NCBI RefSeq assembly: GCF_900156155.1
Contig: NZ_FTMD01000005.1
Span: 248,001-312,000, forward strand
Length of the DNA stretch: 64,000 bases
Direction of reading: 5' to 3'
DNA from: Aromatoleum tolulyticum
GTDB lineage: Bacteria; Pseudomonadota; Gammaproteobacteria; Burkholderiales; Rhodocyclaceae
Part shown: positions 27,344-34,443 of the stretch, in pieces
Position numbering within the stretch: position 1 is the stretch's first letter
Layout: every line of letters begins with the position of its first letter
Translations under genes and position numbers: made by a program
The notes under the pieces: model-generated
Seen by the model: the letters and a program-made list of their open reading frames with translations, nothing else
Told to the model about the DNA's origin: nothing
Databases searched by the model: none

Positions 27344-28527
27344 GAGGGGCAGCCGAGGATCAGGCTGCAGTTCGTGCCGCCGAATCCGAAGGAATTGCTG
27401 AGAACGCGTCGCACCGTCTGGTGGCGCGAGGCGAGTACGTAGTCGAGCCCCGCTTCGGGATCGGTGGTGCCGGCACCCGCCGGAATGAAGCCGTCGCGGA
27501 TCGCGAGCGCGGCGATCACGGCCTCGATGCCGCCGGCGGCGCCGAGGGTGTGGCCGGTTGCGCCCTTGGTGGAGCTGCACGGCGTTGCGTCGCCGAAGAG
27601 CCCTGTCACGGCCTTGCCTTCGGCGGCGTCATTGCTCGGCGTCGCCGTGCCGTGGAGGTTGATGTAGTCGATGTCGCGCGCAGTCAGGCCGGCGCGCGCC
27701 AGCGCGGCCTCCATCGCCTGACGCGCGCCGCGGCCTTCCGGATGCGGCGAGGACATGTGGTAGGCGTCGCTCGACTCGCCGTAGCCGAGCAGGAGGATCG
27801 CGTCGGGCGGAAGTGGATCCCCTGTCCGTTCGACCAAAGCGAAGGCGGCCCCTTCGCCGATCGAGATGCCGTCGCGGGCGCGATCGAAGGGACGGCAGGC
27901 CTGCGAGGATGTGAGTTCCAGCGAATTGAAGCCGTACAGCGTCGTGAGGCACAGGGAGTCGACGCCGCCGACGAGGGCGGCGTCGATCAGACCGCTCGCG
28001 ATCATGCGTGCGGCGGAGGCGAACACCTTGGCGCTGGACGAGCAGGCGGACGAGACGACCACGGCGGGCCCCTTCAGTCCGAACCAGTGCTGCACGAAGT
28101 CGGCCAGCGAGAAGGTGTTGTGCGTGCCGGCGTAGTTGAAGTCGGCCGGGAGCGCTCCGGTGTCGGGTGCGCGCCGGCGATAGGCGAGTTCGGTCTCGAG
28201 GATGCCGGAGGTGCTGGTGCCGAGGAACAAGCCGACGCGATCGGCGCCATAGCGGGACATCGCCGCGCGAACCGCGTCGGCGAAACCGTCCTGCAGCAGG
28301 CCGAGTTGCGCAAGCCGGTTGTTGCGACAGTCGAAGCGTGCCAGCGCGACGGGGAGTCGTTCGTCGTCGGTGCCTTCGACCTCGCCGATCCATGTCTGCA
28401 GCGCGACGGTCTCGAAATCACAGGGCTTGAGCCCGGACCGGCCGGCGATCATCGCTTCGCGCAGCGGCTCCAGCCCGCGCCCGATACAGGACGAGGCGGT
28501 GTAGGCGGAAATCAGCAGCGGATGCAC
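27340..28527 (-). CDS. Beta-ketoacyl-ACP synthase of the polyene pathway
   Basis: 395 residues. The condensing-enzyme triad is intact: Cys in VSSACSSSAKV, His in NLHGTATPSND and His in KGATGHTLGAAGG. It extends the aryl starter with malonyl units together with the chain-length factor. The start is uncertain: GTG at 28527 gives HPLLISAYTASS directly at the N-terminus, as in relatives, but no good ribosome-binding site precedes it, and TTG at 28539 or GTG at 28545 are alternatives. It is the first gene of its operon and is divergent from the LysR gene. Confidence 0.9.
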   Translation of the reverse strand: MHPLLISAYTASSCIGRGLEPLREAMIAGRSGLKPCDFETVALQTWIGEVEGTDDERLPVALARFDCRNNRLAQLGLLQDGFADAVRAAMSRYGADRVGLFLGTSTSGILETELAYRRRAPDTGALPADFNYAGTHNTFSLADFVQHWFGLKGPAVVVSSACSSSAKVFASAARMIASGLIDAALVGGVDSLCLTTLYGFNSLELTSSQACRPFDRARDGISIGEGAAFALVERTGDPLPPDAILLLGYGESSDAYHMSSPHPEGRGARQAMEAALARAGLTARDIDYINLHGTATPSNDAAEGKAVTGLFGDATPCSSTKGATGHTLGAAGGIEAVIAALAIRDGFIPAGAGTTDPEAGLDYVLASRHQTVRRVLSNSFGFGGTNCSLILGCPS

Positions 28528-28636
28528 TTTGACTCGCAATTGCACGAAGGAGCGGTATTTTAGCAAAGTGCGGGATGTCGGCTGTGCTTGCTCTGCGTTC
28601 GGGTCGTGGTTGCACGGGCCGCGTATCGGCTTGCGA

Positions 28637-28657
28637 CTGTTTCGGTTCGCGAAACAG
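28637..28657. promoter_or_regulatory. Candidate operator (perfect dyad) between ketosynthase and lysR
   Basis: CTGTTTC, a 7-bp spacer GGTTCGC, and GAAACAG form a perfect 7-bp inverted repeat roughly midway between the divergent ketosynthase (start 28527) and lysR (start 28742) genes. Size and place suit an autoregulatory LysR site that could also control the ketosynthase operon. Binding is inferred. Confidence 0.5.
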
Positions 28658-28741
28658 AGTTTCTTCGGGTGCGCGCTATTTCGGCGCGCCGCATCCCCAT
28701 AGACTGCGGCGACCCGATTGGAACAGCATACGGACGGATTC

Positions 28742-29653
28742 ATGGACAAACTGACCGCGATGAACGTCTTCCGCACGGTCATCGATTGCGGCTCGTTCGC
28801 GCGGGCGTCGGCCAAGCTCGCCATTTCAACCACCACCGCATCGCGCCACGTGGCGGACCTGGAGCAGGCGCTCGGCGTGTCGCTGCTTCACCGCAGCACG
28901 CGCAAGATCAGCCTGACCGAACCCGGCACGATGTATTACGAGCGCTGTTGCAGCCATCTGGACGAGATCGCGGCGACGGAACTGGCCGTATCCGCCGACA
29001 CCGCCACACTTAGCGGCTGCCTGCGCATCAGCGTGCCGTACTCCTTCAGCAACGCCTTCCTTGCGCGGCATTTCTCACGGTTCGTCGAATCCCATCCGGC
29101 GCTCAAGACGGAGATCCGCTTTTCCGACCGGATCGTCGATCTCGCCCAGGAGGGTGTCGATCTGGCGGTGCGCATCACGCGCAATGTTTCGGGGATGTAT
29201 GTCGCGCGACGCCTCGCCGTGATCCGCACGGCGCTGTGTGCGAGTCCGGAGTATCTGGCGCGCGCCGGCGTCCCGGAGAAGCCCGACGAACTGGTGCGCC
29301 ACAGCTGTCTCTTGTACACCAATCTCGCGTCCGGCAACGGGTGGACGCTGCGCAGGGGTGAGCAGGAGTTCGTCGTGCCGGTGAACGGCACGTTCCGCTC
29401 CAACAACGGCGACATGAACCGCATCGCCGCGCTCGCGGGGCGGGGCATCATCTGCGAACCGACATTCATCGTCGGTGACGACCTGCGTGCCGGCCGCCTC
29501 GTGCGTGTACTGCCCGACTACGAAACCATCCCCAATCTGGCCCACGCGGTATTCCTGCCGGCCGGCCGCAATACGGCGCGCATCCGGGCCTTGCTGGATT
29601 TCCTGGTGGCACTGTTCGAGGACGAGTTTCCGGCCTTCGATCCTGTCATGTAA
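28742..29653 (+). CDS. LysR-family transcriptional regulator
   Basis: 303 residues. The N-terminal winged helix-turn-helix reads MNVFRTVIDCGSFARASAKLAIS with RHVADLEQALGVSLLHRSTR as recognition part. The effector-binding domain follows, with the DLAVRI segment typical of DmlR-like members. The ATG at 28742 has GGACGGA upstream; an ATG eight codons earlier has none. It is divergent from the ketosynthase operon across a perfect dyad and convergent with the MtrB-type gene. Either the pigment operon or the electron-transfer operon could be its target; the dyad favours the former. Confidence 0.9.
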   Translation: MDKLTAMNVFRTVIDCGSFARASAKLAISTTTASRHVADLEQALGVSLLHRSTRKISLTEPGTMYYERCCSHLDEIAATELAVSADTATLSGCLRISVPYSFSNAFLARHFSRFVESHPALKTEIRFSDRIVDLAQEGVDLAVRITRNVSGMYVARRLAVIRTALCASPEYLARAGVPEKPDELVRHSCLLYTNLASGNGWTLRRGEQEFVVPVNGTFRSNNGDMNRIAALAGRGIICEPTFIVGDDLRAGRLVRVLPDYETIPNLAHAVFLPAGRNTARIRALLDFLVALFEDEFPAFDPVM

Positions 29654-29672
29654 GCAGATACCAGGGACTCAT

Positions 29673-29704
29673 GCGCCAGACCCCGACACGCCGGGGCCTG
29701 GCGC
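29673..29704. terminator. Bidirectional terminator-like hairpin
   Basis: GCGCCAG-A-CCCCG, loop ACACGC, CGGGG-C-CTGGCGC: a 12-bp GC-rich stem with one mismatch, between the convergent lysR and mtrB-type genes. There is no T tract, so it may act with Rho or mainly as a 3'-end stabiliser. Confidence 0.5.
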
Positions 29705-29725
29705 CCTGTACGCCGGACTCCGGCC

Positions 29726-32320
29726 CTACATGCGGTACTGCCAGAACACGCCCAGCACGTTGACGTTGTAGTCCTCCGGGGTGGCGCCGAGGTACAGCTT
29801 CTGGCCGATCATCTGGTTGCCGTCGAGGCCGGTGTAGTGCCAGTCCTCTACGTTGCGCTTCTCCCAGCGATGGAACAGTCGCACCGAATTGTTCTTGTCC
29901 AGGTCATGCACGATGCTCGTTTCGAGCACCTGCAGGCGGTACTTCATGTCGGCAAACTCGTCGCCCGCAACCGCTGCGGTCTGAGTCTCCCTGGTGCCGC
30001 TGCCTACCGTCGCCGCCTGTGCATTGCCGTAGCCGTACTTCTGCTTGCTCGACGACCACATGTAGCTGTAGCGGCTTTCCAGGCGCGCCCAGCCGAAGTT
30101 GTGCGTGAAGCCGGCGCCGAGCGCGTGGTTGAGGTCGTCGGTGCTGGCGTTCCACGCGCCGGCCAGCGGATACATGTTGTCGACGCCGGCATGGGAACTC
30201 GCGCGTGTGCCGCTCACGCCCTGGTTGATGTTGCGCTGGCTCATCTCGCCGGTCTGGAACGAGTACCACGTGAAGAAACTGCTGCCCGGTGCGGGCGTGT
30301 AGTTCCATTCCGCATTCGCGGTGCTGAGTTTCTCGTCGCCGGTGCGGCCGTAGTCGCTGTCGAGGTAGTCGTTCTGCTTGTGCTGCAAGGACAGCATCGC
30401 GTCCATGTCCGAGCGCAGCATGTAGTTCCAGCGCAGGTTGATGACGTTCTGGCGGCGATCGGCGATGTCGAACTTGCGCAGTTCGGCGAGGGTGTGCACG
30501 GGCGCGGCACCGGTGTAGTCGTCGCGCGAGCTGGTGTAGAAGTGTTCGTAGATGTCGTAGCGGTATTCGCTGCCGCGACGGTCGCCGATCTCCCACGACG
30601 CGCGCAGCATCGATTGTTCGAAGGCGCGGGTGTTGAAAGTGAGCTTGAGACGGTCCTCGGTGGTGTTCTTGACCTCGCGGTACGGGCGCTCGGTTTCCTC
30701 CCTTTCCCAGGTTGCGCCGACCTGGCTCTGGCGGCCGAGGCGGTAGTCGGCACCAAGTCCTCCCGTCCAGCGCGTGTAGCTGGTCGGAATGCTCAGGTAG
30801 TGGATGTTGTTGGTGCCGTTGTAGAAGCCGAAGGCCGCGCCAAAGACGCCCGGCAGAGCGTAATCCAGCGCCGGATAGCCGATCTTGCCGGTGGCCGGAT
30901 CGATGGCGGTGTAGCGCGTGCGGTTGTCCTCGTCGTAGTAGCGCAGCTTGGCGCGCACGGTGAGGTCGTCCGCGGGTTGCAGCGACAGGCCGAGGTCGGC
31001 GAGACGCGTGTCGATCCTCGCGTCGGCCTTCAGGCGGCTGAGCACGCTTGTCGTGTCGTAGCCGGCGATTGCGCTGGCGTAGGTCGTCGCCACGCCGGCG
31101 GCATTGATGCCGTCGTTGATGGTTGGCGGAAGCAGGTCGTCGTTCTGGCGCATGCTGCCGAAGGCGACGGTCGCGCTGAACTGCCCGTTCAGCGGCAGCA
31201 TGCGGGCGTAGTCGGCCTTGATGTTGTACGCCTCGTTGTCAGGGCTGAGCGCGAAACGGCCCTTTTCCCAGCTGGTCGAGTTCGTCGTTCCGGCTGCGCC
31301 GAAGTTGATCGAGAAGGGATTTTCCCAGGTCAGGGATTTGTTGTCGTTGCGAAACAGCGAACTCGACAGGGTGAGGTTCAGGCGGTCCTTCTCGCCGACG
31401 TAGCGCAGGCCCGTGAGGAACTCGTGGGCCGTATAGTCGATCGGTTCGACCGTCTCGTTGACTGCCCCCAGGACGTTGCTGCCGACCGGATTAGCCGCGG
31501 AACGGCGGATGAAGTCGAAGAGGAAGCCGCCACCGAAGGGGCGTTCGCCTTCGCGCCGTTCGTTGGTGTAGCTGAAGAAGCCGTTGAGCCGCTCGTTGAT
31601 CGGCGAGTCCATGCGCAGGCCGATCTTCTGCCGGTCGACGCTCAACGTCGTTTCACGGGCATTCGCCACCGCCGCTTGCAGTGCGGCGTAACTGGCCGGA
31701 TCGGATTGCGTATGGGTGCCCGCAGCGAGGCCGGCGGGCAGGGTTAGCTTATCGGTGCCGACGCCGTTCCACAGAGGTCTGGCGTTGGTCGAGAAGATAT
31801 GTGGTGTGTCATTAAAAAACAGCGAGAGCTTGATGCCGTTGTAACGCCCGGCCTCGAAGCCGTAGTACTGGTCGTCCCGGTCGATGCCGCCGCCGCGCAG
31901 TCGTAGGTAAAGCGCCGCGTCCGGCTTCTCTGCGCTGACGTTGAAGCTGTTGATCAGCGCGCCGTTCTTCCAGTCCGCGTATTCGCGGAAGCCGCCGGCC
32001 TTGGTGTCGGCCTTGCCGCCGGTGTAGCCCGCTTCGATGCTGCCCGAGTATTGCCAGCCGCCGCTGCCTTCGACGTAAGCGGGTGATACCGGCGGGTATT
32101 GGTAGAGCTGCGCGCTCGGTGTATGCGAGGGGCCCTTGCCGCCCATCACGGCGGAGAAGCCTTGCGGGTCCGTGTAGCGCGTGGTGTCGCCGCCACCGGG
32201 GGCAGCCGCGTTGCCGAGCACGGTGTCGACGCCGGCTGCGGAGTCGGCGCGGGCGGGGGCGGTACCCATCATCGCGAGCATCGCGACGATGGGGAGCAGG
32301 ACGAATCCCTTGTTCTTCAT
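29726..32320 (-). CDS. MtrB/PioB-family decahaem-associated outer-membrane barrel
   Basis: 864 residues. A signal peptide ends at ADSAAG (about 25). The mature protein is a long series of alternating amphipathic strands with frequent Tyr/Trp/Arg and ends YNVNVLGVFWQYRM, an aromatic C-terminal strand as needed for barrel assembly. The N-terminal GGWQYSGSIEAGYTGG pattern and size are those of MtrB/PioB, which sheath a decahaem cytochrome through the outer membrane. It contains no cysteine, unlike Shewanella MtrB with its N-terminal CxxC. It lies 21 bp after the decahaem gene and is surely in the same operon. Confidence 0.9.
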   Translation of the reverse strand: MKNKGFVLLPIVAMLAMMGTAPARADSAAGVDTVLGNAAAPGGGDTTRYTDPQGFSAVMGGKGPSHTPSAQLYQYPPVSPAYVEGSGGWQYSGSIEAGYTGGKADTKAGGFREYADWKNGALINSFNVSAEKPDAALYLRLRGGGIDRDDQYYGFEAGRYNGIKLSLFFNDTPHIFSTNARPLWNGVGTDKLTLPAGLAAGTHTQSDPASYAALQAAVANARETTLSVDRQKIGLRMDSPINERLNGFFSYTNERREGERPFGGGFLFDFIRRSAANPVGSNVLGAVNETVEPIDYTAHEFLTGLRYVGEKDRLNLTLSSSLFRNDNKSLTWENPFSINFGAAGTTNSTSWEKGRFALSPDNEAYNIKADYARMLPLNGQFSATVAFGSMRQNDDLLPPTINDGINAAGVATTYASAIAGYDTTSVLSRLKADARIDTRLADLGLSLQPADDLTVRAKLRYYDEDNRTRYTAIDPATGKIGYPALDYALPGVFGAAFGFYNGTNNIHYLSIPTSYTRWTGGLGADYRLGRQSQVGATWEREETERPYREVKNTTEDRLKLTFNTRAFEQSMLRASWEIGDRRGSEYRYDIYEHFYTSSRDDYTGAAPVHTLAELRKFDIADRRQNVINLRWNYMLRSDMDAMLSLQHKQNDYLDSDYGRTGDEKLSTANAEWNYTPAPGSSFFTWYSFQTGEMSQRNINQGVSGTRASSHAGVDNMYPLAGAWNASTDDLNHALGAGFTHNFGWARLESRYSYMWSSSKQKYGYGNAQAATVGSGTRETQTAAVAGDEFADMKYRLQVLETSIVHDLDKNNSVRLFHRWEKRNVEDWHYTGLDGNQMIGQKLYLGATPEDYNVNVLGVFWQYRM

Positions 32321-32341
32321 GATCGTTGTTCCTCGGTCTCG

Positions 32342-33421
32342 TTAGCGATGCATCCGTGCGCCAGCCGGGTGGTTCGAGCCATGGACCTGCGCGTGGCACG
32401 TCGAGCAGCCGCGGCCGGTTACGCGTTCGTCAGGCAGCGTGCCGCTGGCGGTGTTGGCCTGCGTGAGGAGGTTGTTCTGGTGTGTCGTGTGCGTGTGGCA
32501 CTGTTGGCACAGGAAGGGGCGTGGGGTCGTCAGCAGCTTTTCCTGGTTCGAGCCGTGCGGGCTGTGGCAGTTGAGGCAGCTTTCGCGCACCGGGGCGTGT
32601 TCCCAGACGAAGGGGCCGCGCTTCTCCTGGTGGCAGCTGTAGCAGAGCTGGTTGACCGTATCTGCCTTGAGCAGTGGCTTCGTCGGCGAGCCGTGCGGGT
32701 TATGGCAATCGACGCAGGACATCTTCCCTTCGGGCAAGGGCATGTGCGAGCGCTTGCGGAACTCCATGCGCTGCTGCTGATGGCAGCTGTAGCAGGTCTC
32801 GGAAATGCTGTTGGCCTTCTGCAGGCCGGTGGCCGAGAATTTCGCCATCGGGTTGTGGCAGTCGGTACAGGCCAGCCCGTTGGTCTGGTGCGTAGACGAG
32901 CGCCAGAAGATGCGCTGGTTGCCGTCATGGCACTGCAGGCATACCGCGTTGCTCTGGTCGGGGCCGTTGCTGTTGGCCGCCTCGCCGGGTTTCGTCGCCT
33001 CGCGGGTGAAACCGACGATCAGGGACTTGTCCTTTTGCTGCTCGCCGGCTTTCGTCGATTCGCGCGTAAAGCTGACGATGAGCGACTTGTCCATGTAGTT
33101 TTCGTTGGCGTGGCGCGAGCCGGGCCCGTGGCAGGCCTCGCAGCCGCGGCGCTCGAGATCGTTCTTCGGATTGAGGCGGAAAGCCTTGGCGTGAGTGGTG
33201 TGCGAGAACTTGTCGTTCTCGACGGTGTGGCATGCGAGGCAGCGCTCTTCACCGATGTATTCCGCACCTTCGGCAAAGCGGATCAGCGGGGCGTTGGCCG
33301 CGCTGGCCGGCGGTACGGCCGCCTGCGCGAGGCCTACGCCGAGATGGATGAGCAGCAGGCCCGCCGTGAGGCGGACGCCGCGACTTGCGAAAAGCCGCGT
33401 GAATCGTGTTCCCGTTTTCAT
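32342..33421 (-). CDS. Periplasmic decahaem c-type cytochrome (MtrA/PioA/DmsE family)
   Basis: 359 residues with a signal peptide (LTAGLLLIHLGVGLAQA) and exactly ten CxxCH motifs: CLACH, CEACH, CLQCH, CTDCH, CYSCH, CVDCH, CYSCH, CLNCH, CQQCH, CSTCH. Spacing and number match the MtrA/DmsE family, which carries electrons across the periplasm and into the MtrB barrel. Residues 111-130 and 131-150 are a tandem duplication (DKSLIVxFTREx), exactly 60 bp per unit, between haems 2 and 3. GGGGAG precedes the ATG. No surface MtrC/OmcA-type cytochrome is next to it, so the outer electron partner is unknown. Confidence 0.93.
   Translation of the reverse strand: MKTGTRFTRLFASRGVRLTAGLLLIHLGVGLAQAAVPPASAANAPLIRFAEGAEYIGEERCLACHTVENDKFSHTTHAKAFRLNPKNDLERRGCEACHGPGSRHANENYMDKSLIVSFTRESTKAGEQQKDKSLIVGFTREATKPGEAANSNGPDQSNAVCLQCHDGNQRIFWRSSTHQTNGLACTDCHNPMAKFSATGLQKANSISETCYSCHQQQRMEFRKRSHMPLPEGKMSCVDCHNPHGSPTKPLLKADTVNQLCYSCHQEKRGPFVWEHAPVRESCLNCHSPHGSNQEKLLTTPRPFLCQQCHTHTTHQNNLLTQANTASGTLPDERVTGRGCSTCHAQVHGSNHPAGARMHR
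32972..33091 (-). repeat. 60-bp tandem duplication inside the decahaem cytochrome gene
   Basis: Codons 111-130 and 131-150 encode DKSLIVSFTRESTKAGEQQK and DKSLIVGFTREATKPGEAAN, 13 of 20 residues identical and in register, so the unit is 60 bp and keeps frame. It adds one extra unit to the linker between the second and third haem motifs. Confidence 0.85.
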
Positions 33422-33630
33422 TGAACTCCCCGATAGGCTGACCAGGCAGATCCGGATGGATACGCTTTGTTACATGCCTGGCGTCGGGCGGATTCTCGTG
33501 AATTCGGAGGTGCGGAAAAATGAAGCGCAGCGAAAGGGTATCCCCCGCAATTCGGGATGATCGGCGGATGCCCTTCACCTGCAGCCGTGGTGCTCCGGCC
33601 ATTGGCCGGGGCGACAGGCGGGTGCCGTGC

Positions 33631-34443
33631 TTACGGGATGGCGTGCTCGAGGGTGACCGGTATCAGGCCCGAAGCCCGGCATCCGTCGAGCACCCGTGGG
33701 AGCGCTTCGAGGATCACCGCCCGCCCGCACGGCGTGCGCGCGGCGTTGCCGTCGTGCAGCAGCAGGATGTCGCCGCTGCGCATCTTCCCGTCGCGGCCGC
33801 CGAGCAGCCGGGACGCAACCGCATCGGCGTCGCCGTTGCGGGTGTCATACGCCCGGCGGGTCCACGATGCGAGTTGCAGGTCGAGCCGGGCGAGAACCGG
33901 CTCGAGGAAGGGATTACGCAGGCCTGCCGGGGCGCGGAAGAAGCGTGGCACCCGCCCGCAGACTTCCGCGATGGTGTCCTGCGCGGCGCCGATCTCGCGG
34001 GCGAGCCAGCGCGGGCCGCGCAGCGAGAAGGTCTTGAGGTGGTGTTCGCTGTGGTTCTCGACGGCGTGGCCGCGGGCGACGATCTCGCGGGCGAGCGCCG
34101 GATGTTCGCGCACCAGCCGGCCGATGACGAAGAAGGTTGCCCGCGCGCGATGGGCATCGAGGAGATCGAGCACGCGCGGCGTGACGTCCGGATCGGGGCC
34201 GTCGTCTATCGTCAGCGCAATCTCGCCCCGCGCGGCCGCGGTGCCGGGCAGCCGGGTCCAGTTCGTCCCGAGCAGCGCGCAGCGCGGCAGCAGCCCCGCC
34301 GCGGTGAGCAGGCCGTGGTTGGCGGCGAGGGCGCCCGCAGCCCACGGCCACGCTTCGGGGCGCAGGGCGATGCCCGCAGCCGCGGCGGCGTGAAGCGCGG
34401 CCGAGACGTGGATCAGCGCGCCGGGGTGCCAGCGACGGGGCAT
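33631..34443 (-). CDS. NodB-type polysaccharide deacetylase family protein
   Basis: 270 residues. Two or more hydrophobic N-terminal segments are followed by a NodB homology domain: motif 1 IALTIDDGPDPDVTPRVLD, motif 2 ENHSEHHLKTF (HxxxH metal site) and a later LLLHDGN motif. Metal-dependent de-N- or de-O-acetylation of a sugar is the family reaction. The ATG at 34443 overlaps the exporter gene by 31 bp, so it belongs to the pigment operon and is its last gene before the electron-transfer block. Its substrate may be the sugar added by the locus glycosyltransferase, which is inference. Confidence 0.85.
   Translation of the reverse strand: MPRRWHPGALIHVSAALHAAAAAGIALRPEAWPWAAGALAANHGLLTAAGLLPRCALLGTNWTRLPGTAAARGEIALTIDDGPDPDVTPRVLDLLDAHRARATFFVIGRLVREHPALAREIVARGHAVENHSEHHLKTFSLRGPRWLAREIGAAQDTIAEVCGRVPRFFRAPAGLRNPFLEPVLARLDLQLASWTRRAYDTRNGDADAVASRLLGGRDGKMRSGDILLLHDGNAARTPCGRAVILEALPRVLDGCRASGLIPVTLEHAIP

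Noticed and set aside
29837-31747. Plus-strand open frame of 636 codons opposite the MtrB-type gene
   Set aside because: Val/Ala/Arg-rich antisense shadow; the minus strand has signal peptide and barrel features.
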